Below are positions 8,921 to 16,170 of a stretch of 40,921 nucleotides of DNA, one piece after another. How positions within the stretch are numbered: position 1 is the first letter of the stretch; each line of letters starts with the position of its first letter. The stretch is from positions 1 through 40,921 of the forward strand of contig CAOJIB010000004.1 in NCBI GenBank assembly GCA_948436455.1, given 5' to 3'. The stretch comes from an uncultured Blautia sp. Its GTDB lineage: Bacteria > Bacillota > Clostridia > Lachnospirales > Lachnospiraceae. The notes below the pieces were generated by a model. That model was given only the letters and a program-made list of their open reading frames with translations. It searched no databases and had not been told where the DNA came from. Position numbers and translations under genes: made by a program.

Positions 8921-10525
8921 TTAGTTTTTCATGGGCATTTGCGGCTTATATTTTCTGGCTATGGCCTCCGCGACTTTCATGCCGTCCATCGCCGCGGAGA
9001 CGATGCCGCCGGCATAGCCTGCGCCTTCTCCGCAGGGATAAATCCCCTGGATATTGCTCATCAGAGATTTGTCCCGGAGGATCCGCACAGGTGAGGAAGT
9101 CCGGCTTTCCACCGCGCTAAGAAGCGCATCCGGCATGGCGAAGCCGGGAATTTTTTCAGAAAATGCGTTTACACCCTCTAAAAGTGCGTCTTGTAGGAAA
9201 CCCGGCAAGATTTCCCGAATATTTGCCAGCGCGTACGCTCCTTTCGTCTGCGGCGTCACTTCCCCCAGTGTCCGGCTCTTGGCGCCCGTCTGGAAGTCCC
9301 GCCAGAGCTGTACCGGGATCTTTCCGTTTCCCAGCATATATGCGGCCCGCTCCAGTTGTCGCTGATAAGCGACGCCGCCTAAGGGGCCTTTCTCGGGAAA
9401 ATCCGCCGGCGTAACGGTTGCGATCAGCGCGCTGTTGGCGTTGACGCCGCCCCGGTCTTGATAGCTCATGCCGTTGATCGCCAGGAATCCTTTTTCAGAA
9501 GAGGCGTTTACTACATAGCCGCCCGGGCACATGCAAAAGCTATAAATTCCCCGTCCGTTCGGCAGCTTGTGCGCCACCTTATAAGCGGCGGCTCCGAGGA
9601 TTTCATTTTTGGCTTCTCCGTATAACGCCTGGTTGATCAGGCACTGGGGATGCTCCATACGCACGCCCACGGCAAAAGCCTTTGGTTCCATGGCCAGGCC
9701 CCGCTTTTGTAGCATTTCAAACGTATCTCGGGCGCTGTGGCCGATGGCCGGGATAAAAACTTCCGCAGAAATCCACGTTTCTTTATTGATTTCTACCGCC
9801 TGCAGTGTTCCCTTTTCAATCTGCAGGTCGGTCGCTTGGCTTTGGAAACAAAAGCGGCCGCCCATGGCTTCGATCTGATGACGCAAGTTCTCTACTAGTA
9901 ATACCAGCACGTCTGTGCCCAGATGCGGTTTCTGGTCATAGAGAATTTCCTCGGGTGCGCCCGCCTGGACAAAGCGCTGAAGTACCTCCCGATGTCTTCC
10001 CGCAGGATCCTTCACCAGCGTATTGAGCTTCCCGTCGGAAAAGGTGCCTGCGCCGCCTTCTCCGAATTGCACATTGGAATTGGGACAAAGCGGTTCACCA
10101 TGCCAGAAGCCCTCTACCCGCTTCTGGCGGTTCCGAACAGTCTCTCCTCGCTCTAATACTAGAGGCGCATAACCTGCTTTCGCCAGATAATAGGCACAAA
10201 ACAGGCCGGCCGGCCCGCTTCCGGCAATAATCGGCGACTTTTTTAAAGGGATTTTGCCGGGCGTCGGAAAGTGATATATTGGGACATCGGTTAACATAAT
10301 GTTTTTATCGTTAACCTTTCGGAGGATTTGTTTCTCTGACTTACAGGATACGAACAGCGTATAGACAAATTTTTTCTCATTTTTCCTCCGGGCGTCTAAG
10401 GAACGGCGGATAATTTCGTAATGTCGAAGAGCTTCTTCCTTTATGTGAAGGGAACGGCAAATTTTTTTGCGCAAATCTTGTTCGCTGTGCGTAATCGGCA
10501 GTTTCAACTGACAAATCTGAATCAT
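8921..10525 (-). CDS. FAD-dependent dehydrogenase of the COG2509 type
   Basis: A 534-residue flavoprotein. After an N-terminal domain of about 95 residues, the dinucleotide motif IIAGSGPAGLFCAYYLAKAG begins near residue 99 and ends in VLERG. The family signature CPNSNVQFGEGGAGTFSDGK follows, with a C-terminal GIYPCGEGAGYAGGIVSAA FAD block. Proteins of this group are annotated as uncharacterised FAD/NAD(P)-dependent oxidoreductases. The substrate is unknown. The ATG at 10525 overlaps the TGA of the upstream flavoprotein gene (ATGA), with AGGAG five bases before it. The GTG two codons earlier lies in that Shine-Dalgarno. Tight coupling suggests the two flavoproteins act in related reactions. 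Confidence 0.9.
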   Translation of the reverse strand: MIQICQLKLPITHSEQDLRKKICRSLHIKEEALRHYEIIRRSLDARRKNEKKFVYTLFVSCKSEKQILRKVNDKNIMLTDVPIYHFPTPGKIPLKKSPIIAGSGPAGLFCAYYLAKAGYAPLVLERGETVRNRQKRVEGFWHGEPLCPNSNVQFGEGGAGTFSDGKLNTLVKDPAGRHREVLQRFVQAGAPEEILYDQKPHLGTDVLVLLVENLRHQIEAMGGRFCFQSQATDLQIEKGTLQAVEINKETWISAEVFIPAIGHSARDTFEMLQKRGLAMEPKAFAVGVRMEHPQCLINQALYGEAKNEILGAAAYKVAHKLPNGRGIYSFCMCPGGYVVNASSEKGFLAINGMSYQDRGGVNANSALIATVTPADFPEKGPLGGVAYQRQLERAAYMLGNGKIPVQLWRDFQTGAKSRTLGEVTPQTKGAYALANIREILPGFLQDALLEGVNAFSEKIPGFAMPDALLSAVESRTSSPVRILRDKSLMSNIQGIYPCGEGAGYAGGIVSAAMDGMKVAEAIARKYKPQMPMKN

Positions 10526-11697
10526 CGGCACTCCTCTCCGGCGCTAGTTCCGGCCAAAGCGCCCGTCGTCCAGGCCCATTGCAGATTATACCCGCCGCAG
10601 ATGCCGTCGGCGTCCAACAGTTCACCGGTCAGATATAGCCCCGGAAAGCGTCGGGCTTCCATCGTGGCGGGATGGATTTCCGCAAGCGACACGCCTCCGG
10701 CGCAGACCTGCGCATGATCAAAGGAAAGCGGCCCCTCCACCTGCAAGGGGAATTCCTTAATGGCCTCCGGCAGCGAGGGCTGCGAGAGCAAAACGGGCAG
10801 CAGCTTTTTGGGGAATATTCCCACCAGCAGCTCCTTTATGGATTTATAAGGGCAGTCTGTCCGCCGTCTTTCCAGAAGAGCTTTTATAGCGGCTTTATCC
10901 ATTTCCGGCCAAAAGTCCAGCGCCAAAGTCGCCTTTTTCCCATCTTTGATCGTTTGTACCGCTTGACGGCTGATCTGGAAAATTGGAATGCCGGAAACGC
11001 CGTAATTGGTAAGCTGCAGTTCTCCGGTATCCTCGGCCAGCTTTTGACCGTTTCCATATAAAGTAACCTTGCCGTCGATCCGTACGCCGGCCCAGCCGGA
11101 AAAATCCGTCCCCATGCAGCGTAAGGGCACCAGCGCCGGAAACGGTGGAATCAAAGAAAGCCCCAGCTTTTCGGCGATTTCATACCCGCTGCCGTCGCTT
11201 CCCGAAATCTTAGAAGCCTTAGAGCCTGTGGCAAGGATTAGCGCGTCTCCAGGATACGTCCAGTCTGCCGTGTGGGCGGCCCAACCGGTTGCTGTTTTGG
11301 AAATCCCGGTGATATGGGCGTTTGTCTTGATTTTCACCTTCCGGTACGCCGCTTCCATTTGCAGCACTTCCAGCACGCTTTCCGCCTGATTGCTTTGGGG
11401 ATATAGGCGGCCGTTTTGTTCCTTTGTACAAATGCCCAGAGACGCAAAAAACTCCAGTGTATCCTGGAGGGGAAAACCTGCCAGAATTTCCTGGAGGGCT
11501 TTGGGAGTTTCGCTGTGATAGCAGCCGTTAGACATTTGCGTATTTGTCAGATTGCATCGGCCGTTTCCCGTAGCCAAAAGTTTTTTCCCCACGGTGGGGT
11601 TACGCTCAAAAATTGTGACAGCCGCGCCTGCTCTGGCGGCGAAAATCCCCGCCGTCAGGCCGGAAGCGCCGCCGCCGACAATAAGTACCTGTCTCAT
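10522..11697 (-). CDS. HI0933-family flavoprotein (BaiN/aminoacetone oxidase-like)
   Basis: A 391-residue FAD enzyme. The N-terminal Rossmann motif VLIVGGGASGLTAGIFAARAG (residues 4-24) is followed by the family motif KKLLATGNGRCNLTN (about 38-52) and a C-terminal FPGLYLTGELLDADGICGGYNLQWA block. The HI0933/YhiN family includes proteins annotated as aminoacetone oxidases and BaiN-like reductases, but the actual substrate cannot be told from sequence. The start at 11697 is chosen because GGGAGAG precedes it and the motif sits at the very N-terminus. An upstream in-frame start at 11733 has no such site. A good promoter lies at 11778-11806. Confidence 0.92.
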   Translation of the reverse strand: MRQVLIVGGGASGLTAGIFAARAGAAVTIFERNPTVGKKLLATGNGRCNLTNTQMSNGCYHSETPKALQEILAGFPLQDTLEFFASLGICTKEQNGRLYPQSNQAESVLEVLQMEAAYRKVKIKTNAHITGISKTATGWAAHTADWTYPGDALILATGSKASKISGSDGSGYEIAEKLGLSLIPPFPALVPLRCMGTDFSGWAGVRIDGKVTLYGNGQKLAEDTGELQLTNYGVSGIPIFQISRQAVQTIKDGKKATLALDFWPEMDKAAIKALLERRRTDCPYKSIKELLVGIFPKKLLPVLLSQPSLPEAIKEFPLQVEGPLSFDHAQVCAGGVSLAEIHPATMEARRFPGLYLTGELLDADGICGGYNLQWAWTTGALAGTSAGEECR

Positions 11698-11777
11698 AGT
11701 TCTCTCCCTTTTCCCCGTGTCGGAAAATGACACAGCCTCTTGGAACCGTTCGCCTGGTCTTCTCGAATTTTAGAAAG

Positions 11778-11806
11778 AGTATATCCGCCTTCGTATCCTT
11801 TGGCAA
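11778..11806 (-). promoter_or_regulatory. Sigma-A promoter for the two flavoprotein genes
   Basis: Minus strand: TTGCCA (11801-11806) and TATACT (11778-11783) separated by exactly 17 bp, each 5/6 to consensus. It lies in the 152-bp gap between the PLP-enzyme gene and the first flavoprotein gene. Just upstream is a perfect 7-bp hairpin (CCAAAAG/CTTTTGG, 11815-11832). It may mark the end of the preceding transcript but lacks a U-run. Confidence 0.65.
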
Positions 11807-11849
11807 GAGATTCTCCAAAAGATTTCTTTTGGGAAGAAAGGCGCCGGCT

Positions 11850-13127
11850 TTAAGAAAGATGCACAAGCCCTTTTTCTGTTAGCTTTTGCAGCGACATCAG
11901 GATGCCGAATTTTGCGTGCTCCCAGGTCAGGCCGCCTTGAAAATAGGCCGTATAGGGCGGCTTCATAGGGCCGTCCGCGCTCAATTCAATGGAAGAACCC
12001 TGGATGAACGCGCCTGCGGCCATGATTACCGGACTGTCATAACCGGGCATATCCCATGGCTCTGGAGTCACATAGCTGTCTACCGGCGCCGCTTGTTGGA
12101 TTCCTTCGCAAAAGGCCAAGAGTCCTTCCGGAGTACCAAAGGTCACGGCCTGGATAATGTCTTGGCGTTCTTCTTTTCCATTGGGAATGACAGAAAAGCC
12201 CAGCTTTTCATAAATGTTCGCGGCAAAAATCGCGCCTTTTAAAGCTCCCCGTACGACCGTCGGCGCTAAGAAAAAGCCCTGATAGAAGGAACGGTTAACG
12301 CCCAGGGAAGCGCCCACCTCTCTGCCCAGGCCCGGAGAGGTCATCCGATAGGCGGCGTTTTCCACGTAGTCTTTTTTCCCGGCGATATAACCGCCGATGG
12401 GCGCCAGACCGCCGCCCGGATTTTTAATCAAAGAACCTACCAGCAGATCTGCGCCCACGTCGCTTGGCTCCACAGTATCGACAAATTCTCCGTAGCAGTT
12501 ATCCACCATGCAGATGACTGAAGGGTTGATCTCTTTTACAAAAGCAATCAATTCGCCAATCGCCTGTACGGAAAAGGACGGGCGGGTCAGATAACCTTTG
12601 GAACGCTGAATGGCAACCAATTTCGTTTTTTCGGTAACGGCCTTGGCGATCGCCGGATAGTCAAAGGAGCCGTCTTTTAAAAGCTCCACCTGCCGGTAAG
12701 TAACGCCATATTCCGCTAAAGAACCGCGGGAGGGGCGGATGCCGATCACCTCTTCCAACGTATCGTAAGGTTTTCCCACGGGAGACAGCAGTTCGTCCCC
12801 CGGCCGCAGGTTTCCGAACAGGGCGATGGCCAGCGCGTGGGTGCCGCAGGCAATCTGCGGACGTACCAGCGCCGCCTCCGTATGAAAAGTGTCTGCATAA
12901 ACCTTTTCCAACGTATCCCGGCCAAAATCGTCGTAGCCGTAACCGGTGGAGGAATGAAAGCACTCCGCGCTGACCTTGTTTTTCTGCAGAGCGGCCAGCA
13001 CTTTTAGCTGATTATATTCCGCCCGCCCATCAAGCTCCAAAAAACGGCCGGCCAGCTCCTCTTCCACCGCTTTTCCGAACGTATATACCTGCGGGGAAAT
13101 TCCCAGCGCCTGATACATTTCTTTCAT
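11850..13127 (-). CDS. PLP-dependent enzyme annotated as methionine gamma-lyase/aluminium resistance family (YnbB-like)
   Basis: A 425-residue fold-type I PLP enzyme of the COG4100 group (B. subtilis YnbB). Visible features are the HSSTGYGYDDFGRDTLE N-terminal signature, the RPQIACGTHALAIALFG cofactor region, CMVDNCYGEF (Asp to the pyridine nitrogen) and the likely Schiff-base lysine in QRSKGY near residue 177. The family resembles Cys/Met-metabolism lyases, but its substrate has not been firmly set. 'Aluminium resistance' is an old label. Its ATG overlaps the miaA stop by four bases (ATGA), so the two are translationally coupled. This neighbour pair recurs in Firmicutes. Confidence 0.92.
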   Translation of the reverse strand: MKEMYQALGISPQVYTFGKAVEEELAGRFLELDGRAEYNQLKVLAALQKNKVSAECFHSSTGYGYDDFGRDTLEKVYADTFHTEAALVRPQIACGTHALAIALFGNLRPGDELLSPVGKPYDTLEEVIGIRPSRGSLAEYGVTYRQVELLKDGSFDYPAIAKAVTEKTKLVAIQRSKGYLTRPSFSVQAIGELIAFVKEINPSVICMVDNCYGEFVDTVEPSDVGADLLVGSLIKNPGGGLAPIGGYIAGKKDYVENAAYRMTSPGLGREVGASLGVNRSFYQGFFLAPTVVRGALKGAIFAANIYEKLGFSVIPNGKEERQDIIQAVTFGTPEGLLAFCEGIQQAAPVDSYVTPEPWDMPGYDSPVIMAAGAFIQGSSIELSADGPMKPPYTAYFQGGLTWEHAKFGILMSLQKLTEKGLVHLS

Positions 13128-14071
13128 AAAAGAATTCCTTTCTCTTTACATTGGGCGAGCATAGCCTCCAGAATGCGACCTTCGTCGTAATCATAGTCGT
13201 CCTTGGACAGCCAGATCGCCTCTTCTTCTCTTTTAAACCAGGTGATCTGCCGTTTGGCCAGATGCCTGGTGTCCCTTTTCAAAATTTCGATCGCTTCCCC
13301 CAGCGTATAGTCTCCTTCCAGATAGCCGAAGATCTCCTTATATCCAAGGCCCTGCATGGAAACCATCTGACGGGTGCAGCCTCGCTCCTTTAAAGCGGCA
13401 ACCTCCTCGATCAGGCCGTCTGTGAGCATTTCATCTACACGCCGGTTGATCCGCTGGTACAGCCGTTCTCTTTTATCATTCAAGACAAAATACGCCAGGC
13501 GATAGGGAGAAGGTTTGTTATGCTGCTGCTCGTTATGCTGGGAAATAGGACGCTGATTTTCGTGATAGAATTCCAGCGCCCGAATCATGCGCTTTACATT
13601 ATTGGGATGGATTTTCGCGGCGGACACGGCGTCCACTTCCTCTAGCATCCGGTGCAAAACCTCGGGGCCTTCTCTTTGCACTTTTTCTTCCAGGGAACGG
13701 CGATATGTCTCTTCGCTATGGGACGCGGCGAAATCGACGGCCCTGGTCACGGCCTGGATATAAAACCCGGTGCCGCCAGTTAGAATGGGGATCCGTTCTC
13801 TGGAAAGAATGTCGTCGATGGCTTCTTTCGCCATTTCCTGGAATTTTACAATATGGAATTCTTCTTCCGGCTCCAAGACATCGATTAGGTGATGAGGAAT
13901 TCCTTCCATTTCTTCCGGGCGGATCTTCGCGGAACCGATGTCCATATGCCGGTACACCTGCATGGAATCTGCGGAAATGATCTCCCCGTTTACCGCCCGG
14001 GCCAGGGAAAGAGAAAGCTTTGTCTTTCCCACTGCGGTGGGGCCGCCCAATACGATCAAAGGTGGTTTCAT
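13124..14071 (-). CDS. miaA: tRNA dimethylallyltransferase MiaA
   Basis: A 315-residue enzyme that transfers dimethylallyl to N6 of A37 in tRNAs reading UNN codons. MiaB, encoded in the same cluster, then methylthiolates that base. The P-loop GGPTAVGKTKLS is at residues 9-20, followed by ISADSMQVYRHMDIGSAK, HHLIDV, LTGGTGFYIQAV and the C-terminal TRHLAKRQITWFKR block. All are MiaA hallmarks and the length is normal. The ATG at 14071 has AAAGGACGGG upstream. A palindromic repeat element separates it from mutL. It overlaps the following PLP-enzyme gene by 4 bp. Confidence 0.97.
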   Translation of the reverse strand: MKPPLIVLGGPTAVGKTKLSLSLARAVNGEIISADSMQVYRHMDIGSAKIRPEEMEGIPHHLIDVLEPEEEFHIVKFQEMAKEAIDDILSRERIPILTGGTGFYIQAVTRAVDFAASHSEETYRRSLEEKVQREGPEVLHRMLEEVDAVSAAKIHPNNVKRMIRALEFYHENQRPISQHNEQQHNKPSPYRLAYFVLNDKRERLYQRINRRVDEMLTDGLIEEVAALKERGCTRQMVSMQGLGYKEIFGYLEGDYTLGEAIEILKRDTRHLAKRQITWFKREEEAIWLSKDDYDYDEGRILEAMLAQCKEKGILL

Positions 14072-14093
14072 AGTTTTCCCGTCCTTTTATACA

Positions 14094-14280
14094 GTGATGC
14101 CGGAGTCAAAAGATATTTTGACCCCATGATCCTACGGATTGTTTTGCACCTTGTGCTCCCACAAGCCTAAAAACATTCGAAATTCGCCCAAATCGGGCTA
14201 CTTTCTCATATTTTGCGGGTCCCAAAGTCATGCTTTTTCATGCGAGCATGAAAAGCATGATCTTTTGATCCTGGTATCAT
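14094..14280. repeat. MITE-like palindromic intergenic element with imperfect terminal inverted repeats
   Basis: About 187 bp fill the whole mutL-miaA gap. The ends are imperfect inverted copies: TGATGCCGGAGTCAAAAGAT at 14095-14114 and the complement of 14260-14279, matching at 16 of 20 positions. Both sides are flanked by ATACA, a possible target duplication, although the right copy overlaps the terminal repeat. Inside are hairpins: GTCAAAA/TTTTGAC (14105-14122), GCCC/GGGC (14186-14198), and a long arm pair CATGCTTTTTCATG (14229-14242) with CATGAAAAGCATG (14247-14259). No coding capacity is seen. The mutL stop codon falls within the right end. Confidence 0.6.
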
Positions 14281-16166
14281 ACAATCCGTTTAAACTTTTT
14301 TTCCAGTTCCCGCCGCGACATAGAAACAATCGTCGGCCTTCCGTGTGGACAGTGATAGGGATTGTCCAGATGCAAAAGCTCGTCGATCAGCGCGTCCGCC
14401 TCCTGGCGGGATAACGTCTGCCCGCCTTTCACCGCCGCTTTACAGGCCATCGTCGCCAGCCGCTGCGCAAACAGTTCCGGAGGCCCCTGACGTTCATCCG
14501 CCTCCAATTGATCCAGCAGTTCCCGGAAAAGTTCCTGCTCTGTCATCTGATACAAGTTGGTGGGAACGGCGCTGACGGTATATTCTTTTCCGCCAAAATG
14601 CCGGATCTCAAATCCGAAGCTTTCAAAGAGCGGCAGATGTTCCAGCAGTCGTTCCTCCTCTTGCAGGTTTACGGTGACTACCAGCGGCGGACTGATATAC
14701 TGAGAGCTGACCGCCTGTTTTTTTTGAGCGTCCACCAGCCGTTCATAGAGCACTTTCTCGTGGGCCGCGTGCTGATCGATGATATAGAAATTCTCCTCAT
14801 ATTCTACCAGCCAGTAGGTATCGAAAATCTGCCCGATCAGCTTATGGCGGTTACGGGCTTTTTGGGATAGCAGTTTTTCATCAAAAAGAGTGAATTGCTG
14901 TTCTTCTATTTTTGACTTGCCAGCTTTTCGCGCCGTTTCTTCTGGCTTTTTAGAATCGGCGGCTTTGCCGGACGGCGCGGGCTTTGGAAAACTCTGGGGG
15001 GCGGCCTTTTCTAAAGCCGTTTCTCCCGCTTTGGCCAGATAATTCCCCTGCTCCTGTAAAGCGAGGGCTTCCCGACGCTGTTTCTCAAAAGGCTCCGGGA
15101 TTTCCTGCTTTTTCGGCAGTTCCTTTTGGGGGGGCGGCGTTTTCCTTTTGGCGTCCACATGGATTTGGGGAATCAGTTCCCGCCCGGAGAGCGTCTGAGA
15201 AATCCCGTTGTATACGGCCTGATAAACCTCTTGTCCATTAGAAAAGCGCACCTCCATTTTGGAAGGATGTACGTTTACGTCCAGTTGGCTTCCTTCGATT
15301 TGAATAGCCAGCGTCACGAAGGGGAATTTGTGCTGCATCACATAGCCCTTGTAGGCGTCCTCGATCGCCCGGGTGATGATCGCATCTTTGACGAAACGGC
15401 CGTTGACGGAATAATTCTCAAAGCCGCGGTTTCCCCGGGAAAGCTGTGGCCGCCCCACAAAGCCGTGGATCTTTAGCGCGCCTTCCTGGTAGTGGATTTC
15501 CAAAAGTTCTCGGGTGATTTCACGGCCGTAGATCTGGTAAATCACGTCGCCTACGTTATAATTTCCCGGCGTGTGCAGCTTCACCTGCCCGTTTAGCATA
15601 TATTTAAAGGAAATTTCCGGATGGGAAAGGGCCATCTGTTCCAGCAGACTGCTGATATAACCGCCCTCCGTGGCGTCGGTTTTTAGAAATTTGCTTCTGG
15701 CCGGCGTATTGTAAAACAGATGACGCACCAGAAGCGTCGTCCCGTCGGGCGCGCCGATTTCCTCGAATACCTTTTCTTGGCCGCCTTCAATGACATACCG
15801 GACGCCGCTCATGGCGGAGGGCGTTTTCGTAATCATTTCTGCCTGGGAAACGGCGGCGATGCTGGAAAGCGCTTCGCCCCGAAAGCCCAGGAAAGCGATG
15901 TGCGCAAGATCCTCCACCTGCTGAATCTTGCTGGTGGCATGACGCAAAAAAGCCAGCGGAACCTGATCCTTTTCCATGCCAGAGCCGTTGTCTGTAATAC
16001 GTATCAGAGATTTTCCGCCGTTTTTGATCTCCACGGTAATGGCGGTCGCCCCGGCGTCGATGGCGTTTTCTATTAATTCCTTTACCACGGAAGAGGGGCG
16101 TTCTACCACCTCGCCGGCCGCGATCTTATCAATAGTGTGCTGATCCAGTACTGCGATCTTTCTCAT
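14277..16166 (-). CDS. mutL: DNA mismatch repair protein MutL
   Basis: A 629-residue GHKL ATPase and nicking endonuclease that acts after MutS. The N-terminal ATPase domain shows IAAGEVVERPSSVVKELIEN, DAGA, DNGSGM and FRGEALSSI. A linker rich in Lys, Pro and Ala (about 335-430) follows. The C-terminal endonuclease motif DQHAAHEKVLYE starts near residue 463, and CPHGRP near 606, so this is the nicking type found in bacteria without MutH. It starts four bases after the mutS stop. The last codons run into the right terminal repeat of the element at 14094-14280. Confidence 0.97.
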   Translation of the reverse strand: MRKIAVLDQHTIDKIAAGEVVERPSSVVKELIENAIDAGATAITVEIKNGGKSLIRITDNGSGMEKDQVPLAFLRHATSKIQQVEDLAHIAFLGFRGEALSSIAAVSQAEMITKTPSAMSGVRYVIEGGQEKVFEEIGAPDGTTLLVRHLFYNTPARSKFLKTDATEGGYISSLLEQMALSHPEISFKYMLNGQVKLHTPGNYNVGDVIYQIYGREITRELLEIHYQEGALKIHGFVGRPQLSRGNRGFENYSVNGRFVKDAIITRAIEDAYKGYVMQHKFPFVTLAIQIEGSQLDVNVHPSKMEVRFSNGQEVYQAVYNGISQTLSGRELIPQIHVDAKRKTPPPQKELPKKQEIPEPFEKQRREALALQEQGNYLAKAGETALEKAAPQSFPKPAPSGKAADSKKPEETARKAGKSKIEEQQFTLFDEKLLSQKARNRHKLIGQIFDTYWLVEYEENFYIIDQHAAHEKVLYERLVDAQKKQAVSSQYISPPLVVTVNLQEEERLLEHLPLFESFGFEIRHFGGKEYTVSAVPTNLYQMTEQELFRELLDQLEADERQGPPELFAQRLATMACKAAVKGGQTLSRQEADALIDELLHLDNPYHCPHGRPTIVSMSRRELEKKFKRIV

Positions 16167-16170
16167 AGGC

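Noticed and set aside
14229..14259. Hairpin after mutL as a terminator
   Set aside because: It is A/T-rich, lacks a following T-run on the minus strand and belongs to the repeat element.
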